A stretch of DNA of 64,000 nucleotides, from the NCBI GenBank assembly GCA_033063855.1, contig CP093829.1:21669537-21733536 (forward strand). The letters are read 5' to 3'. The notes below the pieces were generated by a model, which searched no databases, had not been told where the DNA came from, and saw nothing but the letters and a program-made list of their open reading frames with translations. How positions within the stretch are numbered: position 1 is the stretch's first letter; each line of letters opens with the position of its first letter. Positions 27,501 through 40,979 of this stretch are shown piece after piece. Source of the stretch: Smittia aterrima. Its lineage: Eukaryota; Arthropoda; Insecta; Diptera; Chironomidae. The position numbers and the translations under genes are program-made.

Positions 27501-30500
27501 GCTCCCAATGAAAAGTTCGCGGCGGTGCTCGATGGACTTTGTCCGTGGGAGATAAATATTTGACAGATGAAGACATAAACAGAAATAATTGAAGTTATTT
27601 AAAATTCAATTATTTCTTTAAATTGTCGCTTTGTGGCCTTGATCAAATGAATAGCAATCGAGAGCTTCAGAATTCTATTCAAAAATGTCTTTAGGCCGAA
27701 GTTATCAATTCCACATTCGGCTCTCGTTGTAATTTAAATTTTGCAGCTCTCTCGATTGCATTTGTAAGTCGTTCGACTTATCCAATATTTTGATTTATTA
27801 TTGCAAGTCGCGACAAGCTCCACTGAAGATAAAGCGATTTAATAGTTTGCTGATCGATCTCAGGAGTATTAAACTGCCAGGAGGTCTTAGCCAAGTAATA
27901 AACAACAATGTTGTCTCTGTTCGATGCAGAGCTCAACATTGAAATTCAATGATTTTTTCGAGAGAGAAATCCATTTTTGATAATAAAGCTAAACTCTATA
28001 AATAAAAAATAACTTGGTACGACCTTCGAACAGATTTCGCATAAAGCGCTTGAGGTTTGTGATCTATTTTCGTTTGATTAATTGCTGTAGGTGTTAACTT
28101 GGATTGTTAAACTCATTACGAAGATTATCAAAGAGTGGCGAATATGAATTTCTGTCACGCGCGCGATCCACCGACTCCTCACTCTTCAATCACAAAAACG
28201 CCTTCGGTTGATTTTTCCTTGTTAGTAAAGCTCGACATAGCTCATCGCGTTCCAAAGCTTTTCAATGAAGACTGAAGATTATCATTTGTTTGAAGGTGGT
28301 GTCGTCGATTGTTTGACTTCCTTCTTTGATTGCGAAAAAGTCTCACGACGGAAAAGTCTTCTTCAGAGAAATGAATCCGCACGACAATAAACAATATTTT
28401 TAATCAAATTATGAATGACTTTGACATTTAATTTTAAGTGAAAAGCTGATGAGACTTTCGAATTAATTGAATGGAAGGAAACGAAGAATTAAACGTGCTA
28501 TCGTTCGCTTGTTTCAATGCTGAGAAGTTGTAATGACCTTTGAAGGCAAAGAGACTTTTATTGTTCACAAGCACTTGCACCAACCATATTGGGAGACACT
28601 CGTGCACTAGACTTCTCAGTTCGAACTCTTAGGTCAACGTGTTGTTCGTAGGGATAAGCGGCGGCAATGAAAAAACCTATCTAAGTACCGTGTGGCTTAG
28701 CAATAAATTAGATTTTCGATTGAAACATTCGAGTTGTCTTGTAATTGTTAATTTATTTTAAATCGAATTCCCTTCCTTCTTTTGTTCGCGATTGAATAAT
28801 AATAATCGAGATCGCAATCTCGCCAACTAAATCCGTTAACTTGCGAGCACATAAATTCTGAGTTATTTTTCTGCGAGAGCTAAATCTGCCGATTCATTTT
28901 ATTGGAGCGAAGTCGTGACTACCTGCACTTCATTGTTAGTTTAGAGGAATCCGGGAATTGTCGCAAAGGGAATTTAAATTAGAAGAGAAAACGGTTTTAG
29001 AAATTTTCGCTGACCAAAACGTTGTCGATAAGAAATCGCATTCTGACGATCACTCGACTCTTTTTGTCGTAATTTCCGATGGTAGTGAAGCATAGACTCT
29101 TCACAGCAAGATTGCAAACCGTAAACACGTAAAGAAACAAGCTCGAGCTTATTATTATGCTTGTCCGCACAATTCCATCGCGTCGTCGCTTTTTCGCATT
29201 GCGAAACACAAGCATAACATATCCAAGCTCCAAGCTTCACTAAGTGGAGTGGTTCGTTGGTGTTTGGGCATTTCTTTCTCTCTTTGCTTCTTGAGTCTGC
29301 ACGATCTCGAACGTGCTCGCGTTTCCTCAAAGCATGAAACTGCAAGCCACAGCAAGAAAAACGAAAATCTAAGTTTGGAAACTCCGGATGAAGAAAAAAC
29401 CTTCGTTTTCTGTTTCAGAAAGCTGAAAAGATTTATGCAAAGGTCCGAAGTAGTTTGCTTTGTTTTTTATTAGTTTTTTTTTCTTATTCGACAAACAAAA
29501 GCATTGAAAACTGATTAAGCGAGAAAAACTAAATATTTTCAATGGCGAGTGTCGAGAAAAAAAATGAAAGTAGAAAGAAATGTTTAATTGCATTGAGAAT
29601 TGATTGTTAATGTTTCTTTTTCTTTTAATTAATGATGCGCAGTGGTCAGTCAGAGAACTCGTTTTGTGATTGATTGATTGTTTGTTGAAGTAAAAGCGTG
29701 AGCTACTGAGTGTTTTAGCTCATCTAACAATTAGCGACATTCTTAGCGATCAACGGCTCAAATCGTCACTCGAGGTCGTTTGTTTGATGAAACTTTTAAT
29801 TAAAGTCGTAAAGAGTTTTGACATTTCAATTTTTTGTGATCATGAAAACCGTAAATTGATTTGCAATTAAGTTATCGACTTTCATTGTTCAAGATCGCCA
29901 TTAAAAACGATTTAATATCCACCGCACGGCTTAAACTCTATCAACTTTCATTTTCCGACGAGTCTGCTTCCTCATGTCATCGTCACGGCTTTTGACATCG
30001 ACAATTGAGCCGGGGGCAATTTTGATGTAACATTTTGTTTCGCAATGAGCTGCGCTTGCTATGCAATTCGATGAAAGATTTCTCACCTCGCGGTTTCTTC
30101 GCTCAATTTAATCCGAAATCGTTCGTTTCACTTTGATATTTGACACTAAACACTCATTTTGCTTTCATTCAAGTCTTTCGATTTATCTTCTTTCCAGATA
30201 TTTCCACAATTTTTTTTTGCGTAATCTTCACTTCCACGCGAAATAATCAGAACGACATTGTCACGTCAAGAAATGTTTTTCCGCGATAACTCTTCGCGCG
30301 ACTTAACCGTATTAAAGTTTCTATGTCACTTAGGCGCCTCTCAGCTAAAAACAGTAATCACTTCGTTATTCAGAAGCTGTCAAAACGCGGCGCCCGATGC
30401 TTCAACAATTCTTCACTTTTGATCTTCTCATAAATCATTGATTCCGGCACTTTCATGTAAATTATTTCTTTAATGCCTTTCCATTTCGTTTATGACTCTT

Positions 30501-31628
30501 TATCTCTCTTTAGTTTCGACGGTTTAATGAGCTCTGATGGTGCCCGAAAAAAATTAAATTTTTAATCACAAAACCTTAACGCGAACGATGCTTTCCTCAC
30601 GATCGCTCACAATAAACTAAGCTGCTGCGGAGACGTTAGCATTGAAATATTTTCATCGAGGCTTCTCGCTAGTGTTGGTTGAACTCAAGAAAACTTGGCA
30701 AACAGCGCGAGAAGATTTTTAATGAAAACATTGCTGAGTGCACATGCAGGAGGAGACCTTAAATGTTTAGATCACTTAGCATAAGCTTTGATGCTAATTC
30801 TGGAGCGATAGAAGCTATCAAAGCAGCGTCGAACCGGTTTACGAAGAGCTCGGACTTTTCTGCTTTATGTTATTGCAAATAATTGAACGCGATATGCTGA
30901 ATTTATGCCATTTAAAGCTAAAAGAATGCAATTCAAAAACAAACTAGAAAGAAAACGAGTAAAAACAAGTTTATGAAATAAAATCGCGAGATATCTCGTG
31001 AAAGTAAAGCCGAATTGGAAAAGTTGTTGTTCTAGCTGCTTTGGAACACTTAAGATCCAGTCTCATTGCGAAATGTGCATTGAACAGTTATTCGAGCTAT
31101 TTCGATAAGAAATTTCTATTTTGACACATTTAAATCACGATCACTCTCAATTATCACTCGAGGGAAAATTCTAGCGTGGAAAGTAAATAAAATGTCATCG
31201 ACCAGAAGATGTAGGTCTCTCTTCTCAGAGTGTTTGTGTGTCGAACTTGCGATTTTCAAGGTCAACTGATGAGATTACTCACTGAATGAGTATACATAAT
31301 CATCAGAACCATTCTAACAGGGGATTTACCCGACACACTCTCGTATCTCTCAAAATATTTGTTTTCCAGTTTGCGTCTGGCGTTGCAGGGAGAAACATCT
31401 GATTGATAAAGCTGACGACAATGTATTTGACTTATTTTCTTGTTTAAAGTGTGCAGTGCAAAGCAAATATTTCATTTCCCTTCGATTGTCATGTAGATCA
31501 AGCATAACGAGCTTAGCCCCATCATGGAAAGTAGCTTAGGCATCGAGAGTGTTTATTTAAGGTGAAACTCAAAGATTTGTTAAGGCTTGACCAACTGAAT
31601 GAGACCTAAGCTTTGTTTATTCTTTCAG
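21512..31628. other. 10 kb without recognisable coding sequence
   Basis: No frame on either strand shows family resemblance. A good minus-strand donor (exon ending at 22742, followed by GTGAGTGAG) could close a noncoding first exon of the coiled-coil gene, giving an intron of about 1.2 kb to its acceptor at 21511; this is a weak inference. A GTTA run sits near 24067-24083. The right end must hold the promoter and first exon of the LRR gene. Confidence 0.4.
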
Positions 31629-31629
31629 A

Positions 31630-32631
31630 TTTGTGGTTTTGCTATGTCATTTGATGCTCGTCTCCAGCGGCGATCAAAAGACAATTACAATGAATTTCGA
31701 TTGCGCTCAAGACAGTGTTTACTTTAAGTGTACAACTAAAAACCTAAACATCTCTCTGAGCGATAAAGCAACGACTTTCAATATCGGAGGAACACTACGA
31801 GTCCCACAAGAAATCAAGATAGCGGAATCGGAAATTCACTTCATTCCCCCGGAAATATTCATAAGGTTCCCGGAGATTAAAGAGTTTATCGCGAAGAACG
31901 TTTCGATTCAGGAAATTCACTCCGAGACCTTCGCTAATGCCAGAAAACTTCACTATCTCGTGTTATCGCAGAACAAACTTCAAACGCTAATCGACTTTGC
32001 GTTTAGTAACGCAACAAGCTTGCAGTCACTGAAACTCCCCAACAATCAAATTGAGTCACTCGCTGCACAAGCGTTCTTTGGATTGACTGAGTTAAGACTC
32101 TTAGAGTTATCGTACAACAAAATTGTTAATTTGCCACTTCATGTGTTCAGAGATCTGACGAGTCTGGAGACTTTGCAACTGGACCATAACTTCATAAAAG
32201 TAATTTCACTTTATCAGTTCGATGGAAATCGTGCTCTCGTGACTTTGAATTTAGAAAACAACGAAATTGTTTCGATTGATTCCGGCAGCTTCGAAAATCT
32301 CATTTTACTCGAGCAGCTTCGTTTGAGCGAAAATGTTTGTGTTGATAAATATTTTTCGAGGTGGAAAGCAGATAATCAAACTGAGTTAAATTGCTGCGCA
32401 AAAAGTTATGAAGAAATGAAAAGTTGCGCGAGTCGAAAGGTCGTCGTAAGCAATCAAACTCATTCCTCAACTCATGTTCCATTAATTCTGATCCTGTTTG
32501 TCTCCATATTTGGCAACTTCTTATGTTTTGCATATTTCTGCATTTACAAGAAAAGAAATAACCGCGGAATTGATGAAAGCTTTGAACTCATTACAGATGA
32601 TGTGACAAATAGTGGAATTGAAGTTTTTTAA
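31630..32631 (+). CDS. leucine-rich-repeat single-pass membrane protein (5' exon not identified)
   Basis: One exon carries almost the whole protein, from an acceptor (TTCTTTCAG, ending 31628) to TAA at 32629-32631. The exon opens in frame with a hydrophobic run (FVVLLCHLMLVSSG) that looks like the core of a signal peptide, so the initiator Met probably sits in an upstream exon; the first in-frame ATG here (31654) would cut the signal peptide short. Then come an N-terminal cysteine pair (in NFDCAQ and YFKCTT), about six LRRs of 24 residues with LxxLxLxxNxI patterns at about 31960-32330, a cysteine-containing C-terminal cap (CVDKYF...NCC...SC), a transmembrane helix at about 32476-32544, then a basic KKRNNR stop-transfer and a short acidic tail. 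The layout fits insect LRR surface proteins used in adhesion, recognition or immunity; ligand and role cannot be told. A possible first exon at 31192-31214 would give MSSTRRCR in phase, but its donor (GTCTCT) is poor. Confidence 0.8.
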   Translation, partial: FVVLLCHLMLVSSGDQKTITMNFDCAQDSVYFKCTTKNLNISLSDKATTFNIGGTLRVPQEIKIAESEIHFIPPEIFIRFPEIKEFIAKNVSIQEIHSETFANARKLHYLVLSQNKLQTLIDFAFSNATSLQSLKLPNNQIESLAAQAFFGLTELRLLELSYNKIVNLPLHVFRDLTSLETLQLDHNFIKVISLYQFDGNRALVTLNLENNEIVSIDSGSFENLILLEQLRLSENVCVDKYFSRWKADNQTELNCCAKSYEEMKSCASRKVVVSNQTHSSTHVPLILILFVSIFGNFLCFAYFCIYKKRNNRGIDESFELITDDVTNSGIEVF

Positions 32632-32656
32632 GTTTAAAATATATTTAAAATAATTT

Positions 32657-32662
32657 AATAAA
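32657..32662 (+). terminator. candidate poly(A) signal of the LRR gene
   Basis: AATAAA 26 bases past the TAA stop, so the 3' untranslated region would be very short. Confidence 0.5.
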
Positions 32663-32841
32663 AATATTTTGTCTACTCGAAGAAAAAATGTTTCACAAAA
32701 ATATTTTCAGAAATATTTTAACGGATCACGAAGAAAAATCAAATGCGCGAAGGGTCCGCAATCTTAAATCTTATAGGAAATTATCGAAAATATTTTATAA
32801 AAACTATTTTAATTAAGTTTTGTATTTTCCTCAAATATTTT
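32662..32841. repeat. cluster of five AAATATTTT motifs
   Basis: The nine-base motif AAATATTTT occurs at 32662, 32699, 32711, 32788 and 32833, right after the LRR gene and overlapping its likely poly(A) site. The spacing is irregular, so it is not a tandem repeat. It may simply reflect extreme AT content. Confidence 0.5.
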
Positions 32842-33738
32842 AAACAAAAACATTTTTACACATTTTTCTAAATTTTTTAAAAGTATTTTCCACAAATCTA
32901 CAAGAATCGGTTTCAATCCCCAGTCGCTCTCATTCTCGTTTTATTTATAAAAACGCTGTGTACAGATATTTTTCTCTCAGATGTGTGGTAGACGTTGAAC
33001 TGTGCGGTTCGTTTTTTTGATACAGCTCGGGTTAGACAAACATTTCTAACAAAAGTCCTTATTTGATAAGCCAATCCAATTTCCCTTCCAATTCCTTATC
33101 AGTAAAACAGATTATCAGTGATACGTTGATTCAAAATTTCTTGCGGTGCGTGGGAGAGTGTGATAACTAATTGCACAACAAAAGCTTCCGTTTGTCGAGT
33201 GTGACGATAAAAGAAAACTTCGTGTCAGCTCAGACAAAAAGTGTCAATCAAAATTAGCGTCGGCTCTTCACAGACTGATAAATCGGTTTCGTGCCATCAC
33301 CAGACATCAGAGTATCGTCGGAGGAAAAGAAAATTCATCCCTCAAGTTAAAAAGAGAAAAACAGACAGCAAACAATACACAACATCCGTCAAGAGTGTGC
33401 GTGAACTTCCAAAGTTGTATTTTATGTGAAATCATTATTTTTCGTTTTGAATTTTCCTCCCGTCTTTTCCTCCTCGTCAAACCGGAGAATTATTTCTTCT
33501 CGTCAGTGAAGACGAAAAGGAAAAATAAACTAGCATAACACGAACAAAACGAGTGAGCGAGAAAGAGAGTGAAGAGCGCTTTTCGTTTTGCGGGAAAACT
33601 CATGAGAATTTTCCTCCGTAAAACGATTTTCTTCTGCTCCCCGTAAATGTGCATGTGTTGTTGCAAACGATTCACTCACTCATCGTGACGACGTCATCTC
33701 AAGTTCTCGTCAAGTAAAAAGCGCGCCCCCCAATTCGT

Positions 33739-33783
33739 TCAGAGACATCAATCATCATTAACAAGCTTTCAACGTGCCAAAAA
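33739..33783 (+). other. possible noncoding 5' exon with strong splice donor
   Basis: An initiator-like TTCAGA is followed by about 45 bases and a consensus donor (AAA then GTGAGTAAA at 33784). This is how a distant noncoding first exon would look. The nearest plus-strand gene able to use it is the homeobox gene, whose first coding exon is about 16 kb downstream. No transcript evidence is available. Confidence 0.2.
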
Positions 33784-36700
33784 GTGAGTAAATTTGTTTG
33801 TTTATGTTCCGGGTTGAAGTGCGAATGGGGAAAATAATTTCGAGTCGTAAAAATCGGTCGCGGGGTGAATCGCACCGCAATCGCTTGTCTTACGCCACTT
33901 ATTTTATGAATGAACGGATTTTTACGACTGGGAAAATATAAAAATCGTCTGGCTTTCTTCTCTCCTCCTCGAGTCTGTTTTACGGCCTGCGACGCTCTTT
34001 CACATGCTCTTAAGATTTATCGTCGTGTTCGAGGGTTAAAGGGACGGGATATGAACATTCCACAACTTTTGATAATAATCCACAAACCGATTGAGAGCTT
34101 TCGCAATGAATTAATTTTCCAAAAACGTTTTGACATGAAACACATTTTAATTGATGCAAAAAAAATGAAGAGAATTAACAACAGACGAAAAGCGAATTAT
34201 CGATCTGAAGTTAATTATGTTGCTGAGTGTTCTGTTCGTGGCCGATTTAAATTCAATTTCTCATGCCAGAATAATCGAGACGTGGATTGGTAATTTCAAA
34301 AATAGAATTTCATTCAACGAATTACGAAACCAAATCGAAAACATTTTCATTTTCCGAATATCGAGACTCAAAAAAAATGATTTCTTTATTTTGCGAAAAA
34401 AAAAGATTTGAAGTCAATTTGCGACAAGAACAAGAATTCACCAGGCAAAGGCCGAACAGAACGTGAGAGAGTGAGAGAAAAGGGGAAATAAGAAATATAT
34501 GGAAAATTAAACAATTCGGATTCAGTGAGTATGCCAGCTCGAAAGCAATTCATTAATATTGCATAAACATCGAGGGCGATAGTCGCAGAAACCACCGAAA
34601 AATTTCGTGTAGAAAATGAAGTTTCAAGCCGGGGATGAACGAATGTGGGATTGTAAATATTTTACTGAATCTTCGCACTTACTTTTTCATGTGTTTTAAT
34701 CGAGTCGATTCTTCCGGGACTAAACGAGAGAGAGATTGAGAGAAGAAGAAACATTGAAGCCGGGAAAAAAAATATTTTAATTTATAATGCGCCCTGTGCT
34801 CGATCAAAATGCGAAGTGAGTTCTATTCTAAGTCGTTTCAATGGAAATGAGATTGATGAAATTGCGAGCAATTCAAAGCGGTTGAGAAATTTGATTGTAC
34901 CCGTGACGATGCAATTTCATTTTGAGGAGAGTCCCCCCTTTGTAAAAGATGAGCTCACTGAACAATTCAATTGAAACTTGACCAAGTTCATTCGTTGAAT
35001 TATCAATGACGACTAATCCTTCTGCGCTATCTCAGATCCATACAAAGTCATCAAGTTTTGTTAATTGTGCTGTTGCTTCTCATTTCGAGAGAACTTTAAT
35101 TTATGCAGGAAATCTTCGTTGAAAACACATGCACACTCGTTCCTCCGATGTTCACAGAATTTTAAATCAAACGTCTTTCTCTCTTCTTGTCTTTAAATGT
35201 TTAGAAGAAGAAAAAAATATTCTCAAGAAACTGATCACGGGTGGGGGCGAATTATTAAAATGAAAAAGTTTTTTATTCGTCGCTGGGAGAAAAAGCACAT
35301 TAAAAAGATTAAAAGAAAGCAAAAAGTGGTTGCGAGAAATCGGTTGTGCTATCTCCTTTGCTCCATTGTTTATGCAAGGGATTTTCCACGACGGTGGTCA
35401 CACTTAAACAACAGAAAGAAAAACTTTCCTCAAATATTTAATATCAAAAGTTTTTCTTTTGCCGAGAAACAATAGATTTGAGGGCAAAGACGTTAAGGTG
35501 GCGAGAGAAGAGATTGAAAGAAGAGAAAGGAAAGTCCATAATCCGGTTATCTAATCGTGCTTGTAGTTGACCTTTTTGCCCCGCTCGCCCTCCGATAAAA
35601 AGGAGAAAACTTGTAATTTCCCTTCGGAGACGTTCTCTAATTTATTCCGAGGAAGACGACAGAAAAAAAAACTTAATTATGTCCTGCAGTATGATTTGGG
35701 AAGCTATCAGTATCACACACAACACCCGATGTGCCTCGAGATTCGTTATCAAAATGTTGCTTTTACAAGAAAGATTCACAAAAAAAAAGGGTTCGGAATT
35801 CTTTTGTGTCTGTCGAGCCAGTGGAGAGTGGTGTCGAAGGATGATCAAATTTCACGCTCGATTAAGCAAAGAAGTCGACTCTCGAGACAAGCGACACAGC
35901 AGCCACCCCAGAAAGAATGTGAAAAATTTGCATTTCCTTGTTAAATTGACTTGCTCGATGAGGTCGAGAGTGAGCGAGTCAATGAAGTAAAACTATTTAA
36001 CCTCTCATCAAGCAACGGCACGCTTGAGGCGAGAAGACAGAGTCTTCATCAAAACCCGCACAGGAGTTTGAGCTAATAAAGTTTTCAAGCATTAAAATTT
36101 GTGTCGATGTAATTTAGATCTCGAGGGAGACGATGGAAAAATCTCTTCCATTGTATCCACACACACATTTGAGCTCTCCCAACCCCCGAAATGCTTTATT
36201 CTCGCATTAAAGACAATTTCAACCCGACAAACTTGCTCGAGAGGAAGGCAAGCGTCGAAACATATCAGCAGCGCTCTTGATGTAAGCATGTACCACAATA
36301 AAACTGATAAGATCTAAATTATGATGAAAAATTCTGAAAAGTATCGTTCGGCAACGTCAGAAGGGGAGGAACACGAGATTGACAAAACAAATTCCATCAA
36401 ATCGGTGCTGCTCATGAGAAGGAAACTTCTGGTGAAGCTTTTTTTTTTAAAGCGGGAGAGTTCACCTACATTTCAATGCGGAGCCTGAAGCAGAGAAAGA
36501 AAAAGGCTCAGGTCAGGGTTGTCGAAAGAGATTCACGTGTGAACTTTTAAATTCATTGAACAGGAAGAATTTCGGTTTAAAAATCACTTTGAAAGCTTTT
36601 AATCAACTCCCATCCCTGACTTTCACTGACTCCACGGCCAAACGCTGGAAAAATTAAACACTTTGTGAATTGCTGAGGTTTTTCGTCCCTCGCACACACA

Positions 36701-39700
36701 AAAAAAAATAACAAATCATCACTTTTTTCACACACAAAGCATCGCACTGCGAGAAGAGCTTGAAGGGAGATCAAAAATGCTTATTTAAGATGATTTTGTG
36801 TGTTGGACAATATGAAAGGAATCGCAAAAAGAGAAAAACTAGTTAGATCAAAGCCATTAAAAAGCATCATACACACACTGGAAAAAGGTATGAAAAAGTT
36901 AACCCTCGGCGGTCCTTTGTCGCCCTTTTATGACTCCGGTCTATATTGTGATGTTGCAGAAAAATTCTGAACATCAGTTGGGGGGCACAAAATGTAGTCA
37001 CACTCGCCTTCCGCCTTTTCTCTGATTTTTTGACACTGCTCCGTTCAGTCGCTCGGTTTGATCGGCCCGTTGTGAGAACTGAAAGGGTCGCAATTTATGG
37101 AAATTTTCCATCAGCTGAAACTGCTTTTCCTCGTCATTACTCTTTGTGGCAGTATTTTGTAATGACAATTTTTCCCGACGAAAAATGGGTTGAAAATTAC
37201 TTCGCTTTCGTCGTTGTTAAGATGACATTCGAAATTCACGGTTGACGAGATTGTGCAATCGAATTAATGACGAGCGGGTGAATGTGGATGTTTCTACTCT
37301 GATTGATCGCTTTAAAGAAGTTTGAGAAGCGAAAGTCATTGAAGAAGGAAACTCCACCGCAACTACGACAAGATTTTCTCTTTGGAATTAGTAACATTCT
37401 AATTGATTTTTCGCACACGTTTACATCGTTTTCTCACTGCCAACCGCCTTTCTCACTCATCGCAATATATTTTAATTAAAGTTAACCCAAAAAGATTGCA
37501 AAATCCAACCACAGAAAAACAATTACAAGAATCATTTCCATTTGTTTTCTCAATAAAAATTCTCTTTTCTTAGAGGAAAATCCCTCAGAATGAAAATTGC
37601 GGAGCAGCAAAGTTCGGTGGTGAGACTAGAAGGGACGACATGACGAAGAGTGAGAGAGTAGGAAAGTTGGAAAGGAAAATCGATTTTTGCCATCTTTTGG
37701 CTACATGATTTTCCATCATCTTTGTCAGCACAAATGAAAGAAAGAAATCAAATGATACAGACAGAGGAGAAGCTTCAGCTGTAGCAGCAAAAAAAGAAAA
37801 AGAAATGAAAACTCTTACGTCGTTTGAATTTTGAAGGAAACTCAATCCAGAATTATTTAATTCTCAAGACTTTGATGGAAGAGAGACGTTCAACAAACAT
37901 TCATGAAACAGAAATAAATTCGTTGGGAGATGAAAAACTTGAAATTCTACAGTCGAAATGATTCCGAGATCTGAGATACGTGCACAGACATAAACCTTGC
38001 AGTCTTGAGCGAATAAAAAAAACTGTCATCGTCTTATCATCATCAAAATCATTGTTTTAGTCGTCAATGTCTGATACTGTCTGCATTGGTTATGAGTGTG
38101 AAGCGAGAGAGCTATAAGATGAAGAAGAAGTTTTGAGCAAAAGTTTTTCGTTCATTTCTTTCGTTCATGACGACGAGGAGGAGAGGTGGCGATGCTCTGC
38201 GTCCTCCTCCTTTCTTCTGGTAATGGCAGGGAAGACTAAAACGAGTCCTTCTGGTTTGCATGAAATTTAGCCGAATTATGGTTATTACATTGTTGACTTT
38301 ATATCATCCCCTCCTTGCTCGTCTTTTATTTGCATCCTCATGGGCTTAGCGACAAAAGCAGGAAGTTAGTTTAGATTAAGATACGGCGCGGGGCATTCAC
38401 AAGAAAAGCCAGAGAATCTGTTAAAAATTCATCGTAACCCCAGGATAAGCAGCGACGAACGATGAAGGAAGAAAAAAAAAATGATTTCACAAGAAAAACA
38501 AACAGCGAACTGCTCGTCGCTTTTTATTTGCGAAAGACAAGACGCTGAAAAATTTGCGATGCAAAAGACAAAAGGTCCTCGAACAACACAATATCGATTT
38601 GAGATTAAATTATGCAAAAATATTCGCTCTCGCTAAGCGAACACAAAACTGAAATGTTGAGCGCACAGAGAAATATGAAGAAGTTCTTCTCTGTCCGGCT
38701 TTTGTCATTCTTGTAACGAATTCTGTCTTTCAATTCCTTTCGTCAATATTTCGTGCGGCAATCAGGGCTTGAAGACGCTTTACGCAACTCTTTAAAGTCT
38801 CGCGGAATGAGTGTCAGATCAAATATTTAAACTCATGGCATCGTCGAAAGTTTTCCTCGCTCGGAAATGGCAAATGATGTCAAACTCCCTGACGAACTCT
38901 TCGCTGAAACAGCAGAACAACGATAAAGACGAGAAACTTTTGTGTTTCTCGATGTTTCGAAGTAAAGAAGGAAAACTTGCAAGAAAGATTATCGCTTTCG
39001 TTTCCCCCCAAATCATGCCAAGAAAGAATCTTTTCGGGAGTTCTTTTTATGCTCGTCTCTGTGGCTAAATGTCGTGAATGCAGAATAGCTTGCGCTAAAA
39101 TCGAAGCGAACGCTTTAAGACTCTCTTCTCATCGTCTTGTCTTGAATCGATGATGATTGGATTGTAATATTGATGAGAGATGATGAGATGAGATGAAGAA
39201 ACCCTTAAATGGTCTTCGGAATTGGAAGTAAAACTGCTCCGGAATCCGTTTCGGGAATTATCGACTTGACGATGGGGGTGGAGATGACGGAAGAGTGTTA
39301 TTAACTTCAGAGGAGGATGAGAGATTGTCAATTCTTTCTTCTCTCCAGCATCAAAATCTTGCGGGATGGAAGAAACACAATTATTATGCTGCGATGGGTT
39401 TTAATGGCGATGTCGCAGTTGTAAATAATTTCTTTTATCTTTTCTTTCTTTCTCCGCCAAAAAAAATGAAAGAATTTCCTTCTCGTTCCTTCGAAGACAA
39501 AGTTCTCTCTTCTCTATAAATATGCGCTACTTTATGTAGTGAAGTCTGCTCGCAAATTGAATAAATTTTTGTGAGTCTTCTGTCTCCGCTTAGAAGCGTC
39601 TTCTAAGTAATCCGCAATCTTTCTCCAGATGTCGATAGATTTCCATAAAGACACGATGAGCACGACAGGCGGAAGGGGCGAACTGAATTTTAGATTGCCT

Positions 39701-40954
39701 TTAACTAGCCAATGAAATCTTCTTCTGTCGTAAGTAGCTTCACCACGTAAATACACCACGCAAACTTTGTCCATCATTGGAGCAAGTGAAGGGAGGAAAA
39801 TATTTTTAATTTAGCGACTGTGTCGCAATAATTTTCAAGCTTCGCTCTTTACACAAATAAAAAAATCTCGTGATTTGATTAAAAATTTTAGAAGTGAAGA
39901 GATTTCCTTTCCTTAAGCGACTCGAGGAGAAGGAGAAAAAAAAAACTTTTTTCATTCTGCTCTCGCTTTGTTTATCTGTGGGAAGAAGCAGAGAAAACAT
40001 TTCTGCTCAAATCGCATGAAATCTTCGAACAACAAAGTTGCGACTGGCGGAGGAGCAAGGAGAAAAGTTTTTCATTGGAGTTAGCGAATTACATAAAACT
40101 TAACTTTGTCGATATGTGCCAATCGAGCGAATGAAAAATATTTTCGTCCCTGAATCGCAAGCGAAAAAGCAGGTGAACTTCATAAATAAACTGAATCGTT
40201 TAATTAAGTTCTTGACGGCAAAAGAACTTTAGCAAACTCGATTAGATTGTAGACTGCTGATTAAGCTAAAAATAAATTCAAGAATTTCTTGAATTCATGC
40301 AAAACTTCTTGAATTGTCATCAACACCCCTTGCTTGAGGGACTTCGGCATATCTAATCTTTGAGCAGCTCGTTTAATATTCATAGACCTAATTGGTATTC
40401 TATCGAAATATCTACTCACTTCTCGTTGAATTTATAAGATAAGACAATAATCTTAAACAAGAGAGAAAGGGAGAGAGAGACTTCTTAATAAACGCGAAAA
40501 GAAATTGAAAGTTTCGTGTCGATTTCTTAATTATTCCTCGGAAAATATATTTTCAAAGTCGCTTTTGTCGATTCGACAGCTTACAAACTCAGGCCCGATT
40601 ACACACATTTGCCTAACAACAACACAACTCTTCGCCGCCCTTTTCCTTCATCCTCCTTTTGCAATCTTAACAAATTAACATTGAAAGCTATGCATGAATT
40701 TTCCGACACAAAAAAGGCGAGAGAAGAAGAAGAGGAAAGAAGTACATTGGTAGAAGGATTTGCATAATGTTCATTACTATTCATTGAATTCATTGCTTCT
40801 TGCTTTCGAAATGAAAACAACACTGAATGAGAAAAACTAACTCAAACTCCAATCTGAGCATCGAGTACTCGAGTTTGCTTGTGCGTGTTGATGGAGTTTA
40901 TTGTCAGGATCAGATTGGTTAAGTCTTTCGTTTAGTTTTTTCCTCGATTTCGCC

Positions 40955-40979
40955 CGCTGATACTTCTCGTGTATCAGCG
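40955..40979. repeat. perfect hairpin, 9-bp stem and 7-nt loop
   Basis: CGCTGATAC and GTATCAGCG are exact reverse complements separated by TTCTCGT. The stem is too short for a microRNA precursor, and no T-run follows. It is an isolated inverted repeat in noncoding DNA. Confidence 0.6.

Noticed and set aside
31192..31214. First exon of the LRR gene coding MSSTRRCR
   Set aside because: The phase fits and it would complete a signal peptide, but the donor GTCTCT is far from consensus, so it is only mentioned and not called.
33241..33429. Basic 62-codon plus-strand frame near the possible 5' exon
   Set aside because: Begins with GTG, which is not a normal start in an animal nuclear gene, and has a biased Lys/Arg/Ser composition without a domain.
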